A model generated the notes under the pieces. The model was given only the letters and a program-made list of their open reading frames with translations. It searched no databases and was not told the DNA's origin. This document shows, piece after piece, positions 18,860-26,444 of a stretch of DNA of 64,000 nucleotides. The first letter of the stretch is position 1, and every line of letters starts with the position of its first letter. The translations under genes and the position numbers were made by a program. This DNA comes from Planctomycetaceae bacterium (GTDB lineage Bacteria; Planctomycetota; Planctomycetia; Planctomycetales; Planctomycetaceae): assembly GCA_017795105.1 (NCBI GenBank), contig CP051247.1:1-64000 (forward strand), written 5' to 3'.

Positions 18860-19305
18860 GAATGCAGTCTAAGACCAGAGCGTTGCTGGCGATGACGCTA
18901 ATGTTAGCGGCCGCTTCCGGGATAGCCGGCTGTGCGGGAGCTTCTCACGAAGAAGAGGAGCATGCTGATCACGTGATTCCTGCTCACAAGCCTGCAAATT
19001 TCGTCGAAGCCGTGAAGGCACTTGAGTCTCGGTTTGCGAGTGCCCCGGAATCACCGGAAGCCGTGCAGGAGTTACAGGACATTATCGACTGGCTCCCGGA
19101 ACTCGCGGCTCAGACTGATCTCGAGAAGGCCGACTGGGATCGCGTTCAGGAGATCTCAATTGCGCTCTCCGGAACGATGAAGGAGAAGCAGACAGCCGAT
19201 GATCAGGTGCGGCGTCAGCTGGACGAGTTGCGAACTCTGGCCAAACGTGCGATCGAAGTGGATCGGTTTAACACCTATGACGAGAAGGATGTGAGCGATG
19301 TTTGA
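18856..19305 (+). CDS. Putative lipoprotein, helical, operon partner of MoxR
   Basis: 149 residues. A lipoprotein signal is visible: basic start, hydrophobic LLAMTLMLAAASG, then IAGC with Cys at about residue 26. A His/Glu-rich linker (SHEEEEHADHVIPAH) follows, then about 100 residues that look all-helical, with the motif DIIDWLPEL and a later ADWDRVQEISIAL. No known family was recognised. Start overlaps the MoxR stop (ATGA), and the end overlaps the permease start by 8 bases. The W-L-P motif and the R-V-Q-E-I-S pattern also occur in the C-terminal domain of the neighbouring permease (YWLPIW...YLREMSL), suggesting a related domain; this is an inference by eye. Confidence 0.75.
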   Translation: MRMQSKTRALLAMTLMLAAASGIAGCAGASHEEEEHADHVIPAHKPANFVEAVKALESRFASAPESPEAVQELQDIIDWLPELAAQTDLEKADWDRVQEISIALSGTMKEKQTADDQVRRQLDELRTLAKRAIEVDRFNTYDEKDVSDV

Positions 19306-20869
19306 GGCGATCTCGTGGGGAGCCGTACTGCGTGTCGCACAGTCGATCAGTCAGGCCGCTCCATTCATTCTGACCGGGTTCATCGTCGCGGCCGTCTTTC
19401 GCCGATGGATCGGCCCAAAGGGCCTGAGGAAACTGTTTGGCGACGGCACTTGGCGTTCTTTACCTCAGGCTTGGGCCCTGGGGATGTTGCTGCCTGTCTG
19501 TTCGCTCGGTGTGATCCCCGTCATGCGGGAAATGAAGAGAGCGGGGCTTAGCGCGGGAACGATTCTTGCTTTCGGGCTAACGGCTCCTCTGTTCAATCCG
19601 CTCTCCGTTCTTTACGGGCTGACTCTCTCTGAGCCATTCACGATCCTGGCGTTCTCGCTCTGCTCCCTGGCCGTGGTCACGGTGATTGGGCTGGTCTTTG
19701 ACCGTCTCTTCCTCAACACGGCTGAAGCTCCCTCCGAAGAGCCACTCGTCCCCTATGGTATTCGACGGATTCTCGCCGTATTCGTTTCGATGGGGCGTGA
19801 GTTCTGGAGCCGATCGACGGTCTACATTCTCGTGGGGTTGACCGGAATCGTTCTGCTGAACGTTATCCTTCCCAAGGCTTCGTTTCAGTCTTCAGTCAAT
19901 GGCGGGGACCCGCTGGCCCCGATCCTGATGACCGGCGTTGCCATTCCGGCTTATGCCACACCGATGCTGGCGATGTCGCAACTCGGATCGATGTTTCAGC
20001 ACGGAAACTCTGTCGGGGCAGCCTTCGTGCTGTTGATTCTGGGAGCCGGGCTGAACTTTGGAATCATGGCCTGGATGCTTGCCACTTATGGCTTGAAGCG
20101 GTCTGCCGGCTGGATGGTTCTACTGCTTGGAGTTGTCATAGGTCTGGGGTATGGACTGGAGAAACCTCTTTATCCGACCGACATTGAAGCCGCTGACCAT
20201 TCTCATGCGTTCGACATCTACTGCTGTCCGTTCGCGATCGATCAGAGCGGGTACGCCTCCCAGGTCCTGCAGAAGCTGAAAGACGATATTCGTCCGGAGG
20301 AGATCTTCAGCCTCTATGCCCTGGCTGGTATCGCGGTGATCGGGCTGGTCGTTCGGGGAGTTGAGCGATCCTTCGCTCTCGAACAGTGGCTGACGAAGTC
20401 TGATGCTTCAACGGAGACGGAGTCGACCCGCTGGGACCTCGTGCTGCCAAACTGGGTTCTTGGTGGAGTGTCGATTGCCGGTCTTGTGGCCGCCAGCGTT
20501 GCGATGTGCTTCGCCTATTATCCGTCACCTGACGAGTGTCTGGAGGAGATCTTTATTATCAAAGGGGAGGTCCTTTCCGCAGCGTTGAGCAACAACGTCG
20601 ATCACGCCCTGTACTGGCTTCCGATTTGGGAGGACTGGAACCGCCGATTGCAGGTGGGCGTTTATCTGCGAGAGATGTCGCTGAGCGATTATCACCGAAT
20701 GAAAGCCCGAGTCGTCCGCGATCATCTGGAGTTACTCGAGCATGCTCTGGAGGACGAAGATCGGGAAGAGATCTCTCAGTACTCCAGAGAACTTGCTCGC
20801 GCTTATGCGAGACTCACAACCGCCTATATGTCGGTCCAGAAGGGTGATCCGCGACTAACGGAGCGATAG
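19298..20869 (+). CDS. Permease of the ArsP/DUF318 (YraQ-like) type with extra C-terminal domain
   Basis: 523 residues. About ten hydrophobic segments in two related halves. The first half has LLPVCSLGVIPVMREMKRAG and FGLTAPLFNPLSVLYG, the second GVAIPAYATPMLAMSQLGS and GAAFVLLILGAGLNFG, matching the duplicated permease fold. Typical members have CSCG in these positions; here it is CSLG in the first half and no Cys in the second. A loop near residue 305 carries YCCPF. After the last membrane segment (about 385-410) there are about 110 residues of charged helix, longer than usual. Substrate unknown; family members move methylarsenite or other thiol-reactive compounds, but the altered cysteines argue against a simple copy of that role. 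Last gene of the DUF58-MoxR operon. Confidence 0.8.
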   Translation: MFEAISWGAVLRVAQSISQAAPFILTGFIVAAVFRRWIGPKGLRKLFGDGTWRSLPQAWALGMLLPVCSLGVIPVMREMKRAGLSAGTILAFGLTAPLFNPLSVLYGLTLSEPFTILAFSLCSLAVVTVIGLVFDRLFLNTAEAPSEEPLVPYGIRRILAVFVSMGREFWSRSTVYILVGLTGIVLLNVILPKASFQSSVNGGDPLAPILMTGVAIPAYATPMLAMSQLGSMFQHGNSVGAAFVLLILGAGLNFGIMAWMLATYGLKRSAGWMVLLLGVVIGLGYGLEKPLYPTDIEAADHSHAFDIYCCPFAIDQSGYASQVLQKLKDDIRPEEIFSLYALAGIAVIGLVVRGVERSFALEQWLTKSDASTETESTRWDLVLPNWVLGGVSIAGLVAASVAMCFAYYPSPDECLEEIFIIKGEVLSAALSNNVDHALYWLPIWEDWNRRLQVGVYLREMSLSDYHRMKARVVRDHLELLEHALEDEDREEISQYSRELARAYARLTTAYMSVQKGDPRLTER

Positions 20870-20954
20870 GGAATGGGCACGCGTCAGTCCCAGCCGTGTC
20901 AGTGCGAGCCTTCCACCATTTCGAACGAAGTCATCGCGCCGGAATGGTATCACA

Positions 20955-20997
20955 GTGAGTCGCGTTTGTTGACGAATCGCGAGTCAACAAACCTCAC
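20955..20997. terminator. Bidirectional hairpin between convergent genes
   Basis: Perfect 10-bp arms GTTTGTTGAC (20964-20973) and GTCAACAAAC (20983-20992), 9-base loop, with outer GTGAG/CTCAC pairing after a 4-base bulge. It separates the permease gene from the convergent XylR-like gene, whose stop begins at 21001. Confidence 0.65.
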
Positions 20998-21000
20998 AGG

Positions 21001-22158
21001 CTAGGTCTGGCCGTGTTCCCTGCGGAATCGGCTGGGCGGCTGGCCGAACTCCTTCTTGAAGGCGACCGAAAGATACTCCTCGTTCTGAAAACCGCAACGT
21101 CCGGCGATCTCCGCAATCGTCAATTCGGTTTCAATGAGCAGGCATTTGACCCGAGCCATTTTCACACGGACGATTTCCTGGTGCGGAGATCGTCCGAGGC
21201 ACTTCTGAAAACGATGCTCCAGGATCCGCCGCGAGAGCGGAACTTCCCGCAAGACGTCACTGACATTGATCCCCCCCACGGCATTCTCGCGGATAAAGCG
21301 AACCGCCTGAGCGATGTCCGGATCGTTGATGGCAAGAGTGTCAGTCGACTGACGTGTCGAGGTTTCGATTGGATCGATGAGCACGGGATCGTCTGGCACG
21401 GGCTGGCCGGACATAATCTGATCGAGCAACTGAGCGGCGATGAAACCGGCGCGGTAGCTGTTGCATCGAATGCTTGAAAGGCGGGGAACGGCCAATCCGC
21501 AGAGAAGCTGATCATCGTCGACGCCGAGCACCGCGACTTCTTCCGGGACCGCCACGTCCAGCTCGCGACAGGCGTCAAGCACGGTGCGAGCTTTGATGTC
21601 GTAACAGGCAAAGATGCCAACGGGACGCGGAAGTTCGCGAATCCACTGCATCAACTCCTGTTGTTCGTCACTCCATGAGTAGCGCGGGTCGTTTCGAGAA
21701 ACGGAATCGTGCGCGAAGAAATTGCAGCCGGCCTCTCGAACGCGTTCGGCGAAGTACGTGCCCCGCCAGATCGACCAGTTGAACCCTGGGTCACCACAGA
21801 ATGCCAGGTTCTGGAAGCCGCGTTCCATCAAATGGTCTGCCGCCATTGTTGCGATGGCCTTGTCGTTCGTTTCGACCCAGGGAATGCCCGGGACCAGACG
21901 GGCGGCGCTGACATCAACAACCGGCAGGCCAACCCGGTCGATCGCTTCGGCTATGGCGTCTGTTTCGATACGGGCGATGATTCCGTCGCCCTTCCAGTTC
22001 TCGAGCCACTTTGGCGGAGCCCCGCCACGCTCCTGCTCGGGAAGGAAAACAGACCACCCTTCGTGATGGGTAATGTAAGCGGTAATTCCAGCAAGAATAC
22101 CCCGTGCGTATGAATTGGACGTCTCCACGAGGAGCGCAACTGATCTTCGCCGGGGCAT
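21001..22158 (-). CDS. XylR-like AraC-family transcriptional regulator
   Basis: 385 residues from ATG 22158; a TTG at 22215 is in frame but would add an unlikely 19-residue leader. The N-terminal about 270 residues form a LacI/periplasmic-binding-like sensor (VALLVETSNSYARGILAGI, DHLMERGFQNLAFCGDPG, VAVLGVDDDQLLCGLAVPRL). The C-terminal about 100 residues are a double helix-turn-helix AraC domain (NVSDVLREVPLSRRILEHRF, TIAEIAGRCGFQNEEYLSVA). This architecture is that of E. coli XylR and is very common in planctomycetes, where it is thought to sense sugars. No sugar-catabolic genes adjoin it, so its ligand and targets are unknown. Confidence 0.9.
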   Translation of the reverse strand: MPRRRSVALLVETSNSYARGILAGITAYITHHEGWSVFLPEQERGGAPPKWLENWKGDGIIARIETDAIAEAIDRVGLPVVDVSAARLVPGIPWVETNDKAIATMAADHLMERGFQNLAFCGDPGFNWSIWRGTYFAERVREAGCNFFAHDSVSRNDPRYSWSDEQQELMQWIRELPRPVGIFACYDIKARTVLDACRELDVAVPEEVAVLGVDDDQLLCGLAVPRLSSIRCNSYRAGFIAAQLLDQIMSGQPVPDDPVLIDPIETSTRQSTDTLAINDPDIAQAVRFIRENAVGGINVSDVLREVPLSRRILEHRFQKCLGRSPHQEIVRVKMARVKCLLIETELTIAEIAGRCGFQNEEYLSVAFKKEFGQPPSRFRREHGQT

Positions 22159-22405
22159 GGGTGGACTCAACAAAAGTTCAAAGGCGTGATCCCGCCCGCG
22201 CGAAAGGGCATTCAAGACGAAGGCCTACAGGACAGGAAGCTGCGGCCCGCTGGCGAGAGTACGCCACGCGTAAAATATCACAGGAAGTTTAACGCAATAA
22301 CACATGGAAGTCTTTTGATTTGACGGTAAATTTTGGAAAGTCACGTTTCAATCATTTCTCACACCATTCGGTATCTTATCTCTCTTCTCCTCGGGAGGCT
22401 TCCAA

Positions 22406-23353
22406 ATGTTCGCTGCAAAACGGAATGCGTTCACACTGATCGAATTGTTAGTTGTTATTGCGATCATCGCTATACTTGTTGCATTATTGTTGCCCGCAGT
22501 GCAGCAGGCCAGAGAGGCTGCTCGTCGCAGTAGTTGCAAGAACAATCTGAAACAGATCGGTCTCGCGCTTCACAACTACCACGATGTCAACAACATGCTC
22601 CCGCCAGCCGTGAACCAGTGTCGCAACTGGAGCGGTTCACTCTGGGACCATCGCGGCTGTCCCGGCTATGCGTTTCGGATTCTGCCCTATCTGGAGCAGT
22701 CGGCTCTGTACGACACCATTACCTGGGGCGTGCTTTTCGAAGGGAGTTCCACGATCAATGTCGAACAGCGAACCGCTGAGATTCCGGTCTTTCACTGTCC
22801 GTCGGACACAATTCTGCTGACGGAAGCCGGCTCGAACACCTGGTCAGGCCTGATGCGAAACTACCCGGTCAATCTGGGGACCACCGATTATGACCAGTCG
22901 ACGCTCACTCAGAACGGAGTCACATTCACCCATGAGAAGGGGCTTTTCGAGTTCTTCAACAAGGCGGTTAAGTTTCGGGATTGCACCGACGGGCTGACGA
23001 ATACCTACATGGTTGGGGAGATTATCACCCCGGACAGTGTGAATACGTGGACCGGCATGGGCCGTGTCCACCAGAACATGGGAACCGGATTCACGGCCTT
23101 CTACACGCCGAACTCTTCGAATCAGGACATCGTGGCGAACGGTTACAATCGACTGGGAGGAGAGAACCCTGCTCAATCGGGAATCGCCGGGAACTGGTGG
23201 GATGCGATTATCACGCTTCGCAGCCACCACAAAGGGGGCGTCCAGGTTGCCCTGGGAGATGGTTCGATCCGGTTTATTTCCAGCAATATCGACCTCGGGA
23301 CGCACCATGCTCTGGCTGGACGATCCGATGGCCTCGTCGTGGGTGAGTTCTAA
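22406..23353 (+). CDS. DUF1559 pilin-like protein
   Basis: 315 residues. Start ATG 22406 has GGGAGG (22393-22398) 7 bases upstream. The N-terminus has a type IV pilin/type II pseudopilin prepilin motif (NAFTLIELLVVIAIIAIL) followed by the DUF1559 signature LLPAVQQAREAARRSSCKNN and KQIGLALHNYHD. The C-terminus GDGSIRFISSNID and GLVVGEF are also family features. DUF1559 proteins are greatly expanded in planctomycetes; they are predicted to be processed and assembled at the envelope, with no proven function. The N-terminal codons (TTGTTAGTTGTTATT) are more AT-rich than the rest of the gene. Followed by a terminator and a small lipoprotein gene. Confidence 0.95.
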   Translation: MFAAKRNAFTLIELLVVIAIIAILVALLLPAVQQAREAARRSSCKNNLKQIGLALHNYHDVNNMLPPAVNQCRNWSGSLWDHRGCPGYAFRILPYLEQSALYDTITWGVLFEGSSTINVEQRTAEIPVFHCPSDTILLTEAGSNTWSGLMRNYPVNLGTTDYDQSTLTQNGVTFTHEKGLFEFFNKAVKFRDCTDGLTNTYMVGEIITPDSVNTWTGMGRVHQNMGTGFTAFYTPNSSNQDIVANGYNRLGGENPAQSGIAGNWWDAIITLRSHHKGGVQVALGDGSIRFISSNIDLGTHHALAGRSDGLVVGEF

Positions 23354-23372
23354 CGGAAACCCCTCTGGATGT

Positions 23373-23405
23373 GCGCGGCCGCGGCGTTCGTGGTCGCGCT
23401 TTTTT
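23373..23405 (+). terminator. Intrinsic terminator after the first DUF1559 gene
   Basis: GCGCGGCC (23373-23380) pairs with GGTCGCGC (23392-23399, one G-T pair), 11-base loop, followed directly by six T residues (23400-23405). The next gene begins 41 bases later, so the terminator may leave lower expression of the lipoprotein. Confidence 0.8.
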
Positions 23406-23446
23406 CGTGCTTCAATCCCAATGGAAACTAGTCGAGGGCCATTCTC

Positions 23447-23932
23447 TTGAAGGCGCAATCAATCGTTTTGCTGGTGCTGTTCTGCGGACTGATCGGGTGC
23501 TCGGGCGGCGACGGAAAAGTTCTCGTCTCCGGGACCGTGACCTGGAATGGGACCCCGCTCGATAAAGGAAAGATCCTTTTTCTGGAACCGGGCGAAAGTT
23601 CTGAAGCAGCCGACATAGTGAATGGCGAGTTTCAAATCCGCACTTCTCCCGGCGACAAGAAAGTCGGGATTACCGCATTCAAAGAAGTGCCGGTGTCAGG
23701 CGGTCGCCCCGGTGAGGTTCGAGACCACCAGATCCTCCCGGCCATTTACAACGAGCAGTCGACGCTGATTACGACAATCGTCGATGGTAGCGACGCCCTG
23801 GCGTTTAAACTGGAAGGGACGGAGGTCGAAGTTCCCAAAGATGCCGGCGAGTTTCAGGAACGCCCCGCCGAGTCGGACTCCGGGCGTTCCCGAGATTCAC
23901 GCAGTACCGAGAATCGTCGTCCCGGGCGTTAA
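23447..23932 (+). CDS. Small lipoprotein, carboxypeptidase-regulatory-like
   Basis: 161 residues from TTG 23447. No ATG fits, and GAGGG stands about 9 bases upstream, so the TTG start is credible. A clean lipoprotein signal follows: AQSIVLLVLFCGLIGCSGG with Cys at residue 18. The body has VSGTVTWNGTPLDKGKILFLEP, a transthyretin/carboxypeptidase-regulatory-like beta-sandwich start found in a large planctomycete lipoprotein family. The C-terminal 30 residues are charged and Arg-rich. It stands behind a DUF1559 gene; the same kind of lipoprotein pairs with the second DUF1559 gene at 49841-51376. Confidence 0.85.
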   Translation: MKAQSIVLLVLFCGLIGCSGGDGKVLVSGTVTWNGTPLDKGKILFLEPGESSEAADIVNGEFQIRTSPGDKKVGITAFKEVPVSGGRPGEVRDHQILPAIYNEQSTLITTIVDGSDALAFKLEGTEVEVPKDAGEFQERPAESDSGRSRDSRSTENRRPGR

Positions 23933-23971
23933 GCAGTTTACTGCAAGGTGTAACCGATAATCAACGCGTCG

Positions 23972-25585
23972 TCAGTCGTCACCCTTCCTGGAAATTCCCA
24001 TTGCCCGGAGGCGGGAGTTCAGGGTTGTTGGCTTCAGATCCAGGATCTCGGCTGCGCCGCCGGAACCATAGATCTTCCCTCCGGCAGCTTTGAGGGCTCG
24101 GCGGAGGTTCGAGCGTTCGATCTCGCGAATCTGCTGATCGGTGAGTATGTCTGCTTCTGTCGTCGGCACGGTGCGTTTCGCCGGCGGCGGAGCAGTCTGC
24201 AGGTCGAGTCGTAACGGCCCGCCTTGTGAGAGGATCACCGCCCGTTCAATCACGTGCTGAAGTTCGCGGATGTTGCCCGGCCATTCGTAGTTCTGCAACT
24301 GGCGTCCAACCGCTTGGGTGAGGCGCGGCGTCGCCACTCCGAATCGACGGGCAGCGTTCTGTAAGAAGTGCTCGGCCAGCAGAATGGCATCGTCGTGTCG
24401 ATCGCGGAGAGGGGGGAGTTCAATCGGGAACACGCCCAGTCGATAGTAAAGGTCTTCCCGAAATCGGTGCTGCCGGGCTTCTTCACGCAGATCACGATTC
24501 GTGGCAGCGATGACCCGAACATTCACATGGCGAGTCTGCTCCTCTCCAATCCGTTCGAATTCGCCTTCCTGAAGCACCCGTAACAGCTTGCTTTGCAGAT
24601 CGAGCGGAACTTCGCCGACCTCATCGAGAAACAGCGTGCCGCCATCGGCCAGTTCGAAGCGACCGGTTCGATTCCGTAGTGCCCCGGTGAATGCTCCTTT
24701 CACATGCCCAAAGAATTCACTCTCGAACAGATCGCGAGGAATTGCAGCGCAGTTCACTTTGATCAGTGGTCGACTGGCCCGGCTGCTGTTGCGATGCAGT
24801 TCCCGGGCGACAAGCTCTTTCCCCGTGCCACTTTCCCCCAGAATGAGGACTGTGGAATCGGTCGGTGCAACGAGCTCGATCTGTTGAATGACGTTTCGCA
24901 GGGCCGGGCTCGCTCCCAGCATCTCGCCGAAGCCTTGTCCGCCAGACGCTTCGAACTGCAGGTACTCATTCTCGTCTTCGAGTCGCTTGCGCAGTCGCTG
25001 CACTTCGTCCCAGGCATAGGAGTGAGCGATCGCAGCGGCCGCGTGGTCGGCGATCATCCGCAGCCAGTCCAGGCAGGCATCGCCGATACGGACTCGACTG
25101 AAGAGCCCCAGAACGCCGAGCACCTTGCCATGGTGAACGAGCGGCTGGCCCGCGAATCCGGTGATTCCCTCTGAATCGATCCAGTCCTGATCGACAATCC
25201 AGTTGGGTTTCACCGACAGGTCAGGGACCTCGATCGGTTCGCCGGTTGAAGCGATGCGGCCCACCTTCCGGACGCCTATCGGAAAGCGGCGAAAGCGACC
25301 GTCGAGGCGTGACAGATCGGACTCTGGCCGCACAAGAGAACGGCCATTGCTGGCGACCAGATGAAGACATTGCGTCTGGTCGGGGCATTCAAAACGAAGC
25401 GGACATGTTTCACACCCCGCCCCCGGCTGGACCAGCCACAGGCGGACCAGAGCGACTGCTTCAGAACTGCCGATTCGCGTGACCAGCAGATTGAGCAACG
25501 CCGGAAGGTCTCGCTCCTGGGCGAGATCGAGCAACAGTCGCCGAGGGGCTCGTAATAACGGCGTGTCGGAATTGAGAAGCGTCAT
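23972..25585 (-). CDS. Sigma-54-dependent activator with GAF domain (NorR-like)
   Basis: 537 residues from ATG 25585; the frame stays open to 25678 but an inverted repeat upstream makes the shorter start likelier. Residues about 20-195 are a GAF sensor with a compact cysteine cluster C58-x2-C61-x5-C67-x5-C73. Residues about 220-440 are the AAA+ domain: GESGTGKELVA (Walker A), the GAFTGA loop that contacts sigma-54, GGTLFLDEVGE (Walker B), and the arginine-rich FREDLYYRLGVFPIELPPLRDR. The last about 50 residues are a Fis-type helix-turn-helix (GSGGAAEILDLKPTTLNSRLR). It should activate a -24/-12 promoter; the only good one seen is in front of the divergent CMD gene. Cys positions suggest metal or redox sensing, not proven. 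Confidence 0.9.
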   Translation of the reverse strand: MTLLNSDTPLLRAPRRLLLDLAQERDLPALLNLLVTRIGSSEAVALVRLWLVQPGAGCETCPLRFECPDQTQCLHLVASNGRSLVRPESDLSRLDGRFRRFPIGVRKVGRIASTGEPIEVPDLSVKPNWIVDQDWIDSEGITGFAGQPLVHHGKVLGVLGLFSRVRIGDACLDWLRMIADHAAAAIAHSYAWDEVQRLRKRLEDENEYLQFEASGGQGFGEMLGASPALRNVIQQIELVAPTDSTVLILGESGTGKELVARELHRNSSRASRPLIKVNCAAIPRDLFESEFFGHVKGAFTGALRNRTGRFELADGGTLFLDEVGEVPLDLQSKLLRVLQEGEFERIGEEQTRHVNVRVIAATNRDLREEARQHRFREDLYYRLGVFPIELPPLRDRHDDAILLAEHFLQNAARRFGVATPRLTQAVGRQLQNYEWPGNIRELQHVIERAVILSQGGPLRLDLQTAPPPAKRTVPTTEADILTDQQIREIERSNLRRALKAAGGKIYGSGGAAEILDLKPTTLNSRLRAMGISRKGDD

Positions 25586-25615
25586 ACCGCCGAGAATAGC
25601 GAGATGTCGTTCCCG

Positions 25616-25637
25616 CAACAACGGTATTTCGTTGTTA
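25616..25637. promoter_or_regulatory. Inverted repeat, candidate binding site of the sigma-54 activator
   Basis: AACAACG (25617-25623) and CGTTGTT (25630-25636) with a 6-base spacer, extended to 8 bp with one mismatch. It lies about 83-103 bases upstream of the -24 element, the usual range for activator sites of sigma-54 promoters, and 32 bases upstream of the regulator's own start. Confidence 0.5.
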
Positions 25638-25718
25638 ACGGAATCTCGTTGCATGACGGTGATGGGAGGGGGTTTCATAACTACTTTCTGGAAAGCGTGT
25701 TATGGCTTTCCTGGCAAG

Positions 25719-25733
25719 TGGCACGGGCACTGC
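25719..25733 (+). promoter_or_regulatory. Sigma-54 (-24/-12) promoter of the CMD gene
   Basis: TGGCACGGGCACTGC fits the consensus TGGCAC-N5-TTGC with one change, and has the required GG (25720-25721), ten bases, GC (25732-25733). Transcription would start near 25745, about 48 bases before the CMD start codon. A sigma-54 activator is encoded divergently next door. Confidence 0.7.
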
Positions 25734-25792
25734 GTAACGGCAGTCATGTCAGTGCTCGACTGTCTCAATCTACTTTCGAAAAGGAACAAGCC

Positions 25793-26371
25793 ATGTCACG
25801 TCTGCCACAAATCGCCGTCAACGAAGCCACTCCGGAACAGGCTGAACTCTTTGCCGCCGCCAAGGCCAAGTTGGGATTGGTTCCCAATATGCTCCGGGCG
25901 CTGGGGAATTCGACTGCAGCCTTGAAGGGCTATCTTCAGTTCTCCGGAGTCCTGGCGACAGGCAAGGGGCTGAGTGCCCGCCAGCGGGAGATCATCGCCC
26001 TGACCGTCGGGGAGGCAAACGGTTGCGAGTATTGCCTGGCTGCTCACTCGACTCTCGGGAAACTGGCGGGGCTTACGCCGGAGCAGATCGAAGCGGCCCG
26101 TCGTGGGGAGGGGGACGGATCTGCCGATGCAGCCGTTGCCCGATTCGCTCGACAGGTCCTTGCCGTCAGAGGGCGAGTCAGCGACGACCAGCTCAGCGCG
26201 TTTCACGAAGCCGGCTTCAGTGATGAGGCCGTCGCCGAGGTGGTCGCCCATGTCGCTCTGAATGTCTATACGAACTTCTTCAATAACGTGGCGGAGACGG
26301 ACGTCGATTTCCCGGCTGCTGAGCCGCTGGCGGACTCGTCCTGTTCAACGTCGTGTGTGTCGCATGCCTGA
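25793..26371 (+). CDS. Carboxymuconolactone decarboxylase-family (AhpD-like) protein
   Basis: 192 residues from ATG 25793, with AAGGAA 6 bases upstream; open frame before this lacks a better start. The CMD core carries ANGCEYCLAAHS. Spacing E66-x11-C78-x2-C81-x3-H85 equals the active-site pattern of AhpD alkylhydroperoxidase, so a thiol-based peroxidase or disulfide reductase role is likely, possibly with an unknown substrate. The C-terminus adds a Cys pair, SSCSTSCVSHA, that is not part of the usual core. Preceded by a -24/-12 promoter; followed by a terminator-like hairpin and a DUF1348 gene on the same strand. Confidence 0.9.
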   Translation: MSRLPQIAVNEATPEQAELFAAAKAKLGLVPNMLRALGNSTAALKGYLQFSGVLATGKGLSARQREIIALTVGEANGCEYCLAAHSTLGKLAGLTPEQIEAARRGEGDGSADAAVARFARQVLAVRGRVSDDQLSAFHEAGFSDEAVAEVVAHVALNVYTNFFNNVAETDVDFPAAEPLADSSCSTSCVSHA

Positions 26372-26380
26372 GTGGGTTGC

Positions 26381-26420
26381 GCTCCGGCTCGTCGTTTGGC
26401 GGGCCGGAGCCCGTTTCTGC
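26381..26420 (+). terminator. Hairpin between CMD and DUF1348 genes
   Basis: GCTCCGGC (26381-26388) and GCCGGAGC (26403-26410), 14-base loop, followed by CCGTTTCTGCTTCCCTTCTC. It begins 9 bases after the CMD stop. It may end or weaken transcription before the DUF1348 gene. Confidence 0.6.
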
Positions 26421-26444
26421 TTCCCTTCTCTCTGGAGTTGACTG

